Assembly (NCBI RefSeq): GCF_003236175.1
Contig: NZ_QKTW01000002.1
Location: 62,001 to 126,000 of the forward strand
Direction: 5' to 3'
Source: Taibaiella soli
GTDB lineage: Bacteria > Bacteroidota > Bacteroidia > Chitinophagales > Chitinophagaceae
DNA length: 64,000 nt
Shown here: positions 1 to 9,670 of the stretch, one piece after another
Layout: every line of letters starts with the position of its first letter
Numbering within the stretch: the first letter of the stretch is position 1
The notes under the pieces: model-generated
What the model saw: the letters and a program-made list of their open reading frames with translations, nothing else
Databases searched by the model: none
Told to the model about the DNA's origin: nothing
Translations under genes and position numbers: made by a program

Positions 1-225
1 CATTCTTCTTCGCTACGACGCAATTAACGCCTCTGCTACTCGCGTTTGTCTCGCTGAGTTCTGATGGCATAGGACCTAAAACAATACTTTCCGTTGAGCG
101 GTATTAAAAACAGGTGGCGGGGATTATTGACGTTTGACTTTTCACGTTTGACCATTCACCACGTTCAAAATCAGCCATCAGGAAATCAGCCCTCCGCGAT
201 TTTGTCAAATCAGTATCTTTAATTT
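1..225. other. Intergenic, repeat-like A/T-rich text
   Basis: I see no convincing gene here. The stretch contains the recurring intergenic motif TTTGACTTTTCACGTTTGACC (around 133-153) that reappears in variants throughout the window, and a CTCGCGTTTGTC string (about 43-54) also found near 4386-4398. The promoter of the next gene probably lies in the last 60 bases but no clear TAnnTTTG box is visible. Confidence 0.5.
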
Positions 226-1206
226 ATGAAACACGTATCTATACTGGTTCCGCACGGACATACGAGTTTATCCAACATTGAAGGAACACACCAGATTCTT
301 TCCGAGGTAAATAAACAAATGGCAGCGATGGATCGTTCGCCGCTATTCCAGATACAGCTCGTGGGGCTTGAAAAGGCTACAACGCAGACCAATGGCTTGT
401 TTACCGTTAATCCAGACGTGCTTGTCGGAGCTGTTGCGAAAACAGATCTCATCATCATTCCCGCGATTCACGGCAATCCGCAGGTGGCAGTTGAAAACAA
501 CAAAGCATTTCTTCCGTGGATTGTAAGCCAATACCGTGGCGGAGCAGAAGTGGCCAGCTTTTGTATCGGTGCATTTTTTCTTGCAGCTACCGGATTGTTG
601 CACGGTAAACAATGCGCCACGCATTGGGTTGCAGCGAATGAATTTCGTCAGATGTTTCCGGAAGTGAATCTCGTGGATCATAAAATCATGACCGAAGAAG
701 ACGGGATTTATACCAGCGGTGGTGCGTATTCTTACCTTAATTTACTCATCTATCTTATAGAGAAATTTGCAGGCCGTGATGTGGCCATTCTTATTTCCAA
801 GGCTTTTATGATTGATATCGACCGGCTGAGTCAGTCGCCGTTTATCATTTTCCAGGGGCAGAAAGAACATGAAGATGAACAAATCAAAAAAGCGCAGGAT
901 TTTATCGAACATAATTTTCAGGAGCGCATTACGGTAGATCAGCTGGCAGATATGCTGGCATTGGGTCGCAGAAGTCTGGAGCGCCGTTTCAAAAAAGCAA
1001 CCAGTAATACGGTGAGTGAATATATTCAACGTGTAAAAGTAGAAGCCGCGAAAAAAAATCTGGAAAGCGGCCGCAAGAATATTAATGAAGTGATGTACGA
1101 AGTTGGCTATTCTGATGTAAAAGCATTTCGTACCGTCTTCCGCAAAACAACAGGCCTTTCACCATTAGAGTACCGGAATAAATACAATAAGATGTCTGCT
1201 GTCTGA
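226..1206 (+). CDS. GlxA-family transcriptional regulator (DJ-1/PfpI + AraC HTH)
   Basis: Cytoplasmic transcription factor of 326 residues in two parts. The N-terminal half is a DJ-1/PfpI class-I amidotransferase-like sensor with a cysteine at the nucleophile-elbow position (C113 in the stretch ASFCIGAFFLAATG). The C-terminal ~100 residues are an AraC/XylS double helix-turn-helix with the family signature ending GYSDVKAFRTVFRKTTGLSP. Length and order fit the GlxA family. The ligand is unknown; in this family the sensor domain usually does not act as a protease. It stands alone, with a lipoprotein gene convergent downstream, so its target is not obvious from context. Confidence 0.9.
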   Translation: MKHVSILVPHGHTSLSNIEGTHQILSEVNKQMAAMDRSPLFQIQLVGLEKATTQTNGLFTVNPDVLVGAVAKTDLIIIPAIHGNPQVAVENNKAFLPWIVSQYRGGAEVASFCIGAFFLAATGLLHGKQCATHWVAANEFRQMFPEVNLVDHKIMTEEDGIYTSGGAYSYLNLLIYLIEKFAGRDVAILISKAFMIDIDRLSQSPFIIFQGQKEHEDEQIKKAQDFIEHNFQERITVDQLADMLALGRRSLERRFKKATSNTVSEYIQRVKVEAAKKNLESGRKNINEVMYEVGYSDVKAFRTVFRKTTGLSPLEYRNKYNKMSAV

Positions 1207-1287
1207 TCGCCGATTTTCTGATTTTACGAAGTGTTTTGGTTTGTTTTCTATTTCCATCAGGAAATCAGAAATCGAAAAAGACAGCGA

Positions 1288-1662
1288 TTATCTGCATTGT
1301 GCTGCTTCTGCAATTGGATTGGCACCATTAGAATCAAGATACGTGTACCCTGCCAGAACCGTGTCTGCAACGCCAGAAACAGATATACTTATCGTGCCGC
1401 CTTTCTGCACGGGAATTAATAATTGCCAGGGAGAAGTAGGATTGTTGACCGTCACAGATCCACTTGCGCCGTAATAAGTAACGGAGTTTATTTTGCTATT
1501 GTTTCCCAACGCCTTTGCTGTGTAAATAATATTGCCACCTGCCGGGGCGGTTTGCGTATTGGCAGTGGCCGTGCAACCATTGTTGTCATCATTCTTATGG
1601 CAGGCCACAATCAATCCGCATAAACAAAACATCGCGATAACCCTTAGTGAGGAAGATTTCAT
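1288..1662 (-). CDS. Putative lipoprotein of unknown function
   Basis: A 124-residue secreted protein that I do not recognise. It begins with a lipoprotein signal (hydrophobic stretch then LIVAC, lipidated Cys about residue 21), followed by an Asn/Asp-rich linker and a Ser/Thr/Gly-rich beta-type sequence resembling a small immunoglobulin-like fold. The acceptor Cys is followed by HKNDD, common for Bacteroidota lipoproteins. It lies convergent to the GlxA-like regulator. Expected to sit in the outer or inner membrane facing the periplasm; no catalytic motif is visible. Confidence 0.65.
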   Translation of the reverse strand: MKSSSLRVIAMFCLCGLIVACHKNDDNNGCTATANTQTAPAGGNIIYTAKALGNNSKINSVTYYGASGSVTVNNPTSPWQLLIPVQKGGTISISVSGVADTVLAGYTYLDSNGANPIAEAAQCR

Positions 1663-1850
1663 GAAAGGTGTTTTTGGATTCTTTAAGATACGTAAAATCG
1701 CTGATGTCCGATTTTAGGATCGCTGATTTATGATGAGTTATCAGTTGTGTTCCTGATCGCTCCTTCGTCGGGATGGCAAATACAGCAAACACATTTCAAA
1801 TTCATGGACTTTACACATTTTCCTGCCGACTGATTTAACCATTTAACTCT

Positions 1851-2321
1851 TTAATCGAATGCCTGAGTAAGCATAGTGATGTCCAGCTTCTTCATTTTAA
1901 ACATAGCTTCCATAACACGTTTGGTCTTCTCCGTGTCTTTGTCTCTCAGCATTTCACCTAACACATTTGGAACGATTTGCCAGGATACGCCGTATTTATC
2001 AGTAATCCAGCCGCAGTTTTGTTCTTGTCCATTGTTTGATAAAAATCGGTCCCAATAAAAATCGATCTCTTCTTGTGTATCACAATGCACAAACATAGAG
2101 ATCGCAGGATTGAAAGAAAATTGTGGACCACCGTTGAGTGCAATAAATTCTTGTCCTTCCAGTTCAAATGTGACAGATAACACGGAGCCGGGCTCTCCAG
2201 GACCCATTTCGTTGTAATACATGATATTGGTCATTTTCGAATTGCTGAAAATCGACGTGTAGAAATTCATCGCTTCTTCGGCCTGGCCATTAAACCAGAA
2301 GCATGGTGTTATTTTTTGCAT
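1851..2321 (-). CDS. VOC-superfamily protein, PhnB-like
   Basis: A 156-residue cytoplasmic protein with the glyoxalase/VOC fold of the PhnB type (the 3-demethylubiquinone-9 3-methyltransferase-like family, a historical misnomer). It opens with KITPCFWFNGQAEEAMNFY and contains the typical WITDKYGVSWQIVP segment near residues 105-118. Family members bind small molecules or metals, but the substrate is generally unknown and I cannot assign one. Single gene, about 200 bases from the divergent SDR at 2536. Confidence 0.85.
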   Translation of the reverse strand: MQKITPCFWFNGQAEEAMNFYTSIFSNSKMTNIMYYNEMGPGEPGSVLSVTFELEGQEFIALNGGPQFSFNPAISMFVHCDTQEEIDFYWDRFLSNNGQEQNCGWITDKYGVSWQIVPNVLGEMLRDKDTEKTKRVMEAMFKMKKLDITMLTQAFD

Positions 2322-2535
2322 TGGATAGAAATTTTAAAATTAAAACGCTGAAAGCTCGTTCGTGTTAAAGCTATTGAGCAAACACATTTTTCCTATTCTC
2401 CCACATTTAATCAGATTGTCCACATTTCATGGTCGCATTAAAAAATGAGCTTTTTAGCAAAGCAACATTGAGCTATTCAACAAACCTGTCATACCTAAAA
2501 GCTACGGAATTTTGGGGTACTAAAACGAAAACACA

Positions 2536-3405
2536 ATGACAAAAGTTTGGTTTATCACCGGAAGTTCACGCGGGCTCGGTCGTAGTCTGACAGAAGCTGT
2601 ACTGGCTCATGGCGACAAAGTTGCAGCTACTGCCCGTAACCCACAGCAACTCAATGACCTGACAGAAAAATATCCTGAACAAATATTACCACTGCCGCTT
2701 GATGTGACCCAGAATGATCAAATTAAGAACGCGGTTGAAAAAGCAATCGATCATTTCGGTCGAATAGATGTGCTGGTTAATAATGCAGGATTTGGCATTA
2801 CAGGCGCAACAGAAGCGTTTACAGAAGAACAGGTACGTAGTCAGCTTGAAACAAATTTGTATGGCCCAATCGCTGTTACAAGAGCCGTATTGCCACATAT
2901 GCGCAAACAAGGGTCGGGACGCATCCTGCAAATAAGTTCCGTTGGCGGTCGTATCGCAAATGCAGGTATCTCCATCTATCACGCTGCGAAATTCGGTTTG
3001 AGTGGTTTTGCTGAATCTCTGGCGAAAGAAATGGCGCCATTGGGCATTCTGGTAACGGCTGTAGAGCCAGGAGGCTTCCGTACGGATTGGGCCGGAGCTT
3101 CTATGACCTATGCCGAAAAAGTTCCGGGTTATGAACAAATAGATGCCATCGCGGAATATCTGCGCAGTGGTTTTGTTCCAATGGGAGATCCGGTTAAAGC
3201 TGCAAAAGTGCTGATTGAACTTACAGACAATCCTGAACCGCCAATACATCTGATATTGGGTAGTGAGGCGGTTGCCCTGCTGAAACAAAATATGGAAGCG
3301 CGTAAAGCTGAACTGGAAAAATGGGAAGCGCTGAGTGAGACTACCAATCATGATGATGCTGGTGATTTTATGAAAACAGCGTTTGCTCAAATGATTGCTG
3401 AATAG
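2536..3405 (+). CDS. SDR-family oxidoreductase
   Basis: A 289-residue classical short-chain dehydrogenase/reductase. Visible hallmarks are the N-terminal nucleotide-binding motif TGSSRGLGRS, NNAG near residue 82, and the YxxxK active site (Y148, K152). The arginine in TARNP after beta-2 suggests NADP(H) preference. The substrate is unknown. A paralogous SDR lies at 13476-14294, and similar stand-alone SDRs are often controlled by a neighbouring AraC regulator; one follows on the same strand about 120 bases downstream. The ~210-base gap upstream shows no clear promoter box. Confidence 0.9.
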   Translation: MTKVWFITGSSRGLGRSLTEAVLAHGDKVAATARNPQQLNDLTEKYPEQILPLPLDVTQNDQIKNAVEKAIDHFGRIDVLVNNAGFGITGATEAFTEEQVRSQLETNLYGPIAVTRAVLPHMRKQGSGRILQISSVGGRIANAGISIYHAAKFGLSGFAESLAKEMAPLGILVTAVEPGGFRTDWAGASMTYAEKVPGYEQIDAIAEYLRSGFVPMGDPVKAAKVLIELTDNPEPPIHLILGSEAVALLKQNMEARKAELEKWEALSETTNHDDAGDFMKTAFAQMIAE

Positions 3406-3512
3406 CAGTTAAATTGCTGAAATGGTAAATGGTTAAATGGGTCGGCGATATAACGAAGCGACTGATTTAACCTTTTACCTAATTAACATTTTAACCAAAC
3501 CATTTAACGAGT

Positions 3513-3520
3513 TAACTTTA
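3513..3520 (+). promoter_or_regulatory. Possible -7 box (TAACTTTA) of the AraC gene
   Basis: TAACTTTA differs by one base from the Bacteroidota -7 consensus TAnnTTTG and ends 5 bases before the ATG at 3526, which would imply a very short or leaderless transcript. It is supported only by sequence resemblance. Confidence 0.3.
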
Positions 3521-3525
3521 GAGAA

Positions 3526-4326
3526 ATGGAGAACAGGCAAGACCAACAGATCACGTATTCCTGCTATTATGCGAAGAGCAGAGAAGGGGAGCAGTTTGCA
3601 CCGGAGCATGTGTTTAACTATCAAATTTCGGGCACGCTGACTGTGAATGATGGCGAACGTGATTATGTGACGAATGCTGGTGACTTCCGTTTTATCAAAA
3701 GAAATTCGCTGCTTAAGTTTAATAAGGTGCCGCCGGAAAATGGTGAGTTTAAATCAATCTCTATTTTTTTGACGCAGGAAATGTTGCGTGATTTCAGCAT
3801 GGAACATCATATTGTTTCAGATGGAGATGCTGATCACACGGCTGTACATCAATTGCCCGCTCATCCGTTGTACCAGAGCTTCATTCAATCGCTGGCTCCT
3901 TATGAATTTTTAACCAGACAAGGCAATGAAGAACTATTCCGACTGAAATTGAAAGAGGTAGTCATGCTGTTGCTAAAGGTGAATCCTGAATTGAAAAATG
4001 TGTTGTTTGATTTTGCGGAGCCGGGTAAAATTGATCTGGAAGAATTCATGAATAAGAACTACCATTTCAATGTAGAGATGAAGCGCTTTGCGCATTTGAC
4101 AGGCCGCAGTCTCGCTACATTCAAACGTGATTTCGAAAAAATATTTCATTTATCGCCGAGTAGATGGCTGCAGCAGAAACGTTTGCAGGAAGCTTATTTT
4201 CTGATCAAAGAAAAAGGCCGCGCACCTTCGGATGTTTATCTTGATTTAGGGTTTGAAGATTTATCGCATTTCTCATTTGCATTTAAGAAGAAGTATGGTG
4301 TGGCGCCTTCGTTTGTGAAGGCCTAA
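3526..4326 (+). CDS. AraC-family transcriptional regulator
   Basis: A 266-residue regulator with an N-terminal cupin-like ligand/dimerisation region and a C-terminal AraC double HTH. The HTH region contains TGRSLATFKRDFEKIFHLSP and LGFEDLSHFSFAFKKKYGVAP, the two recognition helices expected for the family. It follows the SDR at 2536 on the same strand and may control it, but this is inference from position only. The start used has a weak -7-like box immediately upstream. Terminator-like hairpin about 170 bases downstream. Confidence 0.9.
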   Translation: MENRQDQQITYSCYYAKSREGEQFAPEHVFNYQISGTLTVNDGERDYVTNAGDFRFIKRNSLLKFNKVPPENGEFKSISIFLTQEMLRDFSMEHHIVSDGDADHTAVHQLPAHPLYQSFIQSLAPYEFLTRQGNEELFRLKLKEVVMLLLKVNPELKNVLFDFAEPGKIDLEEFMNKNYHFNVEMKRFAHLTGRSLATFKRDFEKIFHLSPSRWLQQKRLQEAYFLIKEKGRAPSDVYLDLGFEDLSHFSFAFKKKYGVAPSFVKA

Positions 4327-4497
4327 AGCTGAAAGCTTAATGCTTAATACTGCTTTTGTTGTCGGATACTCGCGATGTTGAGCGCTCGCGTTTGTCACAT
4401 CGACGATAGGAGATGTCCCGCGTAATAAGTGTTCTGAAAGATCGTTCGTGTCTACAAAATTCCACCCGATTCCTCAACCGGTAATTTAGTTTGAATG

Positions 4498-4532
4498 AAA
4501 ACGTCCCGCTAGAAAGCAGGACGTTTGTCTTT
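4498..4532 (+). terminator. Rho-independent-type terminator
   Basis: AAACGTCCCGCT and AGCAGGACGTTT form a near-perfect stem with a four-base AGAA loop, followed by GTCTTT. It lies in the 393-base gap between the AraC gene and the convergent MFS gene and could serve both. The rest of that gap holds repeat text and no gene that I can see. Confidence 0.75.
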
Positions 4533-4605
4533 GCGTTAGCCGCATTTATTACTCAGAGGTATTTTTTGTGGTGTGTGCTTCGCTCCGCATGATAAGTGCG
4601 AGCAG

Positions 4606-4650
4606 GCCTTCTCTAGCTCCTCCAAAGGAGGTGAACTCCCAACGCGAGCA
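4606..4650. repeat. Dispersed palindromic repeat, family A copy 1
   Basis: Contains CTAGCTCCTCCAAAGGAGG then GAACTCCCAACGC. Closely related copies occur at 11187-11225 and, inverted, at 47376-47408. The core CTCCTCC/GGAGGAG is palindromic. All three copies are strictly intergenic, which fits a small mobile palindromic unit. Confidence 0.6.
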
Positions 4651-4719
4651 TTGACCACTCGCCATTCACATTTCACCTTTGACTTTTGACGTTTCACGAG
4701 ATTTGCCATTCACCATTGA

Positions 4720-6309
4720 CTACGCCGGCGACAGCCTTCTCGCTCTCAAATAAACTGAAGTACGATTGAGATATGGAAACAGGATAATCAATATCATCGT
4801 AGCCAGCATTAGAAAGGTCATTGCCTCGTAATAATCCATTGCATAACGGATGCGTGTTTGACTATTAACCGCGCCTACTAACAGTTTTTGGGCCATTTTT
4901 ACTGAAGGTGTTTTAGAAATACCCAGTGCATGCATTTTATGCGCATTAACCGCAATCGCTTTTTTCGCGGACAGATCTACATTAGTGAGCTTCTCGCGGA
5001 ATACATTAAAGTGATAACCCCGTTCATAGAGTTCAAAATAGTTCATCACTGCAATGCTTACAATAAAACCAAAATAACGGATTGCCAAACCCGCTGCTGC
5101 GGCGGAAGGCGCCATATGTACCGGCACTGATGAAATAATGTAAATAATCGTCGGTACCATGATCATTCCTACACCCATGCCTTGCATGAACAGCGGAATA
5201 AAAAACGTGTCGGGATTGGCTTCTGTGTCAAACAGAAAAAACATAATCGCATGAAACAGCATCAGGAATAGAAATCCCGGCAGCCAGCTGTAGCGTATTG
5301 GTTTTTGCTGCAGCGTCAGACAACAGGAGATAATCACGCCAGTGACTAATCCCGCGATGTTGAGCAGATTCATGTAGGAAACATGCTGTGGGTCGAATTT
5401 CAATACCTCAGCGAAGAATGAATTGGTAATGCCCGATGCAAAACGGCAGAGGTACATAATAAACAACAACAGAATGCCCGCTTTAAAATTCCGGAATTGA
5501 AAGATCTTCAAATCGAGATAGGCACGTTTCATGCTGCGCTGACGCAATGCAAAAAACAATGCCAGTAAGACGATTGTAACTACGCTGTTACGAATGCGCG
5601 CATCTTCCAACCAGTAATACTCTTGCCCGAAAATCAAGATATAACCCAGCAAACAAAGTCCGACGCTATACATTACAAAGCTTTGCCAGTCTAGTTTGTA
5701 GAGCGGAAATCGAATATTCAGCCGGATGTTGTTCATCGAAATAAGAATCAATACAAGGCCTGGGATATAAGAAAACACTGCGCACTTGTATACAATATTA
5801 AAATTAAAGGCGTCGATGAGGTCGGCAGTTACAAAGTTGTTGAATGGCATCGTACAAAGCAGCATGCCAAAGAATACCGAGTAAGCGATCTCACGTGAAC
5901 GTTCTTTTTTTAACCTTGCAAACATCAACGACAGCGAAAGATTTACGGTGCTGGCAAACAGCATGCCTTGCAGAAAGCGTACAGGGAACAGGATATACAG
6001 ACTTTGCGTTTCATAACAGATAAAAGCGGTGAGCATCTGCAAAAAAGTAAACACAATAAAATATTCCTTCGCAGCGAGGTATGAAAAGAATCTTCTTTCT
6101 AAACAATAGAAACCGACATAACCAGCGTAAAACAAGGCTACTGCAAATTGTATATCAGCCGGTTCGCTGCCATAATAGCCTGCTGCAGCGTTTATATTGG
6201 ATAATGGCAAAAAGAAAAGTACTAAGCTGGGCAAGAACACCGAGAACAAAATGATCTTCGCAAGCCAGCGTGGCACCCAGTCTTTGAATACCGGAAATGA
6301 ACTACCCAT
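4720..6309 (-). CDS. MFS multidrug efflux transporter, DHA2/EmrB-like
   Basis: A 529-residue inner-membrane transporter with about 14 predicted membrane segments, the size and topology of the 14-TM DHA2 drug:H+ antiporters. It is the third gene of a TolC - HlyD - MFS operon on the minus strand and overlaps the HlyD gene end by 8 bases, indicating translational coupling. With its partners it should form a tripartite pump that exports a compound across both membranes. The substrate is unknown. The likely regulator is the divergent AraC gene at 8885. Confidence 0.88.
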   Translation of the reverse strand: MGSSFPVFKDWVPRWLAKIILFSVFLPSLVLFFLPLSNINAAAGYYGSEPADIQFAVALFYAGYVGFYCLERRFFSYLAAKEYFIVFTFLQMLTAFICYETQSLYILFPVRFLQGMLFASTVNLSLSLMFARLKKERSREIAYSVFFGMLLCTMPFNNFVTADLIDAFNFNIVYKCAVFSYIPGLVLILISMNNIRLNIRFPLYKLDWQSFVMYSVGLCLLGYILIFGQEYYWLEDARIRNSVVTIVLLALFFALRQRSMKRAYLDLKIFQFRNFKAGILLLFIMYLCRFASGITNSFFAEVLKFDPQHVSYMNLLNIAGLVTGVIISCCLTLQQKPIRYSWLPGFLFLMLFHAIMFFLFDTEANPDTFFIPLFMQGMGVGMIMVPTIIYIISSVPVHMAPSAAAAGLAIRYFGFIVSIAVMNYFELYERGYHFNVFREKLTNVDLSAKKAIAVNAHKMHALGISKTPSVKMAQKLLVGAVNSQTRIRYAMDYYEAMTFLMLATMILIILFPYLNRTSVYLRARRLSPA

Positions 6310-7366
6310 GTTGCTGTTGTTTCGGAACGTACACGTTTACATTCATACCTGCTTTCAGCAGATCAATCTCCTGGCGTCCGCCATCCACGCGGATTCGAAC
6401 GGGTACACGCTGTACAATTTTTACATAGTTACCAGTTGCGTTGTCTGGAGGCAGTAATGAAAAGCTGGAGCCAGTTGCAGGAGAAAGAGAAATAATCGTA
6501 CCGTTGAAAGTTTTATGAGGATAGGCATCTGCCGTGAAATTCACCTTATCGCCGATGCGCATGTTTTCAATCTGTGTCTCCTTATAATTTGCAACTACCC
6601 ATTTGTCTGTTTCGTTATTCACGATAAAAGCCAACGTCTGTCCTGCGTCTATCATTTGTCCTACTTCAATGGTACGTCTGCCCATGCGGCCGTCGTAAGA
6701 TGCTGTTATTACCGTATAACTTACATCTAGTTTATGCCGTTCCAGTAAGGCTTTCAGTCGTACGATCTCCGCTTTTATCACCTCTTTTTCTGCGTTTACA
6801 TCGCTTATTTTAGAAAGTGCGGCATCATAATTTGCATTAGCAGAAGCATAGTCACTGTTGTTGACATCAAGCGTTGCCTGCATGTTTTCCAACTGTTGCT
6901 TCGTGGCAGATTCTTCGTTGTACAACTGGTTATAGCGGTCATAATCCAGCTTTTGTTTCCAGACCTTTGCTTTGTTTGCGGCGATTTGTGCATCGGCACT
7001 GCGCGCAGTCTGATGAAGTGTGTGCGTGTTGCTTTCCAACACTTCCAGCTGCGCGATATTCTTTGCAATCGCTGCTTCAGTTTGTTGCTGTTGAATCACA
7101 TATTCGCGGTTGTCGATGAGCAACAACGTGTCACCTTTTTTTACCTGCTGGTTTTCCTCAAATTTTACGGCAACGATAAAACCGCCTGCACGCGAAATCA
7201 CAGGGTTGATATATTCCTCCACCTGCGCATCGTTGGTTTGTTCATAACGGTAATAACCCCAGAGAGAATCAATGCCCCAAACGGCAAGCGCAACTACCAG
7301 AATTACGGCAATCCAGCCGGTGATTCTTGTAATGATCCGGTCGGTAACGGTATATTTCTTTTTCAT
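6302..7366 (-). CDS. HlyD/EmrA-family periplasmic adaptor (membrane fusion protein)
   Basis: A 354-residue adaptor. It has an N-terminal membrane anchor (residues ~13-32), a biotinyl-lipoyl-like strand region with the phrase SRAGGFIVAVKFEENQQVKKGD, a long alpha-helical hairpin (about residues 90-200) and a C-terminal beta-barrel ending in VPVRIRVD. It bridges the MFS pump in the inner membrane to the TolC-like channel. Its ATG overlaps the stop of the TolC gene (TAATG), so the operon is tightly coupled. Confidence 0.9.
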   Translation of the reverse strand: MKKKYTVTDRIITRITGWIAVILVVALAVWGIDSLWGYYRYEQTNDAQVEEYINPVISRAGGFIVAVKFEENQQVKKGDTLLLIDNREYVIQQQQTEAAIAKNIAQLEVLESNTHTLHQTARSADAQIAANKAKVWKQKLDYDRYNQLYNEESATKQQLENMQATLDVNNSDYASANANYDAALSKISDVNAEKEVIKAEIVRLKALLERHKLDVSYTVITASYDGRMGRRTIEVGQMIDAGQTLAFIVNNETDKWVVANYKETQIENMRIGDKVNFTADAYPHKTFNGTIISLSPATGSSFSLLPPDNATGNYVKIVQRVPVRIRVDGGRQEIDLLKAGMNVNVYVPKQQQHG

Positions 7367-8685
7367 TAGAGTGTGCCTGTTATGTTTTGTAATAAGTAAT
7401 ATTTTGTTTGCGCAGAAATCTTTGCAGCCGCTAATTCAAACCGTGTTTGCAGCAGCTGTACATCTGCATCCAGCAGATCGGTGATGAGTGATGTTTGCGA
7501 GAAATAAGTGTTCTTGATGATGCGCGCATTTTCCTCCGCATGATTGATGTTTACTTTCGCCACATCAATCTGCACAAGCGCTTCCTGATAACGGAGATAA
7601 GCTTCTTTCACCTGTTGGCGTACTTTATCTTCCGTGTCCTTATGTTTTGTTTCTTCTGTTGCAAGCTCTATCTGCGCGGCTTTCAGCTTGTGTACGTTAT
7701 GATAGAGTGAAGAAATCGGGAACGATGCTTTTACACCTGCAACGCCCAATGAATACCAATACGGATTGTAAGGATAGAGGAAAATCTGTGGATTGGCATA
7801 ATAGAAATCGCCGTACATACCCACTTTCGGACGCACATTGGCGCGTATTTGCCGTACATGAATCGCGCTCAGTTCTGTTTGCTGTTTCGAGATCTGATAG
7901 TTGAAAGCATGCTGCATTGCTTGTGTGAGACAGTTTTCATAAGGTTGCAATGTTTCTGATTCAATCAGGCTGTCTACAGGAAGAATGATGCGTTCGTCTG
8001 GTTCTCCGATAATGATATTCAGCTTTTGCTGCGCAATGAGAATATCATTTTCGATGGTCACCAGCGTCATTTTCCGGCGCGATAAATCCAGTTCTACACG
8101 AAGGACATCGCTTTTGAGTACGACACCGTTTTTGTGAAACGATTTGATTTCTATCAGTTGTTTTTCCTGATCTGCAATGTCTTTGAGCATCAGATCCCGG
8201 AATACGAGCGACTTTTGCAAAGTCAGATACAAAGCAGCTGATTGATAACGGATGTCGGATGTTGTTTGTTCCTGACGGATACGCGCGATATCAGCGAGCG
8301 TTTTGTCCGCTTCAATTTTTAGGTTGAGTTTGTTGCCGTTGTAAATGTTCAGATACATGTCAGTGCCCATGCGGTAAAGCGTGTGAATCACTTCGTGCTG
8401 TGTTGGCGCTGAAAACAGCCCATTCTCATAAATAGGAATGTTGGAAGCTTTTTCCGCACTGCCGTAAACACCCAGTTCCGGAAGCCGTTCATTGTGGTCA
8501 TCTTTTACTTCTTCATCGCGCATATTTACAGTTTGTTTGCGGATGTCTATTTCGCGGCTGTGTGTTTCTGCTTTTTCCCAAATGCCTGATAACGAAATTC
8601 GAAGCGTGTCTTTTTGAGGGGAAACCTGCGCCTGGACGGCGATACTTACTGCTAAAAATAAGCCTGTTAGAAAAGGCTTTTTCAT
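7366..8685 (-). CDS. TolC-family outer-membrane efflux protein
   Basis: A 439-residue protein with a Sec signal peptide (cleavage probably after VQAQ, residue ~20) and the long helical repeats of the outer membrane efflux protein family. The C-terminal half includes KVRQQVKEAYLRYQEALVQI, typical of the coiled tunnel helices. First gene of the exporter operon, so the promoter should lie in the 199-base gap shared with the divergent AraC gene. It forms the outer-membrane exit duct of the tripartite pump. Confidence 0.9.
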   Translation of the reverse strand: MKKPFLTGLFLAVSIAVQAQVSPQKDTLRISLSGIWEKAETHSREIDIRKQTVNMRDEEVKDDHNERLPELGVYGSAEKASNIPIYENGLFSAPTQHEVIHTLYRMGTDMYLNIYNGNKLNLKIEADKTLADIARIRQEQTTSDIRYQSAALYLTLQKSLVFRDLMLKDIADQEKQLIEIKSFHKNGVVLKSDVLRVELDLSRRKMTLVTIENDILIAQQKLNIIIGEPDERIILPVDSLIESETLQPYENCLTQAMQHAFNYQISKQQTELSAIHVRQIRANVRPKVGMYGDFYYANPQIFLYPYNPYWYSLGVAGVKASFPISSLYHNVHKLKAAQIELATEETKHKDTEDKVRQQVKEAYLRYQEALVQIDVAKVNINHAEENARIIKNTYFSQTSLITDLLDADVQLLQTRFELAAAKISAQTKYYLLQNITGTL

Positions 8686-8845
8686 AAATATTAATTTGAC
8701 GCCGCAAAGTTATTTCGACTTTGAGTGATCTATTATTTGTAAATCGTCAATTATTTATTAATTCCAGCCATGTCGCTTAAAGCTCAAAGCAGAAAGTTTA
8801 AAGCCTGGGTTTATTAAAATTCGCTTGGCGTCTTGGCTTCTTATG

Positions 8846-8853
8846 TAGCTTTG
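8846..8853 (+). promoter_or_regulatory. Bacteroidota -7 promoter box TAGCTTTG
   Basis: TAGCTTTG matches TAnnTTTG exactly, with a TTGG about 19 bases upstream (8825) in the place of the -33 element. It would start a transcript about 25 bases before the ATG of the AraC gene at 8885. Confidence 0.65.
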
Positions 8854-8884
8854 CGGGAAATAAAAAGTCAAAAATCCACCATCC

Positions 8885-9670
8885 ATGGGACTTATAGCTT
8901 TACTGCCAGACATCGACAAGCAACCGCAATCTGTATTTGTAATGCATGAGAAATCTGAAAAATTGATTCCGCTGCATCATCATACCAAAGGGCAGTTGAG
9001 TTACGTAGAAGGCGGAATAGCGTATATCACCATCGATTATAAAACCTACGTCGTGCCTGCGCGTCATTTTTTTTGGATCCCTAAAGGAATACCGCATATT
9101 CTGCGGGTGGGATACAATGCTACTGTTTTACGCTCACTTTATTTTTACACCGAGGGCGACGATAAGCATCCGTTTTATAATCAGCTGGGAATTTATCCTG
9201 CCAGTGAATTGCTGATACAGATGATCAATTTTACCGAACGATGGGACGAACGGCATGTCACAAGTAAAGATGAAAACTTTGAATTCCTGGTTGCGCTGAA
9301 ACAATTGCTGCCACAGCTTAATACCGATGCGCTGCCGATCATGCTGCCGATTACCGATGATGAGCGTATGCAAAAGATTATCCGTTTTTTGGAGAAACAT
9401 TTTGGTGATCCGATTACACTGCAGTCACTCGGCCGGCAGTTTAATATCAGTGAGCGGTCGCTCTCGCGTTTGTTTCAATCCACGCTGCACATATCGTTTT
9501 TGCAATACCTGAAAACACTTCGCATGATCAAAGCGATTGAACTTATTGTGAAGACCAATCTTCCGATAAGCGATGTAGCCTTTAGGGTTGGTTATGATAC
9601 TATTGGCTCGTTTAGTAATACTTTTTACACATTTACTGGTTCCCGCCCTACAAGTCTTAGGCAGCCCTAG
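8885..9670 (+). CDS. AraC-family transcriptional regulator of the exporter (likely)
   Basis: A 261-residue regulator with an N-terminal cupin (His-rich stretch LIPLHHHTKGQLSYVEGG) and a C-terminal double HTH (QFNISERSLSRLFQSTLH and VGYDTIGSFSNTFYTFTGSRP). It is transcribed divergently from the TolC-HlyD-MFS operon with a shared 199-base promoter region, the usual layout of a local pump regulator. The inducing compound is not known. The MscS gene follows closely on the same strand and may be co-transcribed. Confidence 0.9.
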   Translation: MGLIALLPDIDKQPQSVFVMHEKSEKLIPLHHHTKGQLSYVEGGIAYITIDYKTYVVPARHFFWIPKGIPHILRVGYNATVLRSLYFYTEGDDKHPFYNQLGIYPASELLIQMINFTERWDERHVTSKDENFEFLVALKQLLPQLNTDALPIMLPITDDERMQKIIRFLEKHFGDPITLQSLGRQFNISERSLSRLFQSTLHISFLQYLKTLRMIKAIELIVKTNLPISDVAFRVGYDTIGSFSNTFYTFTGSRPTSLRQP

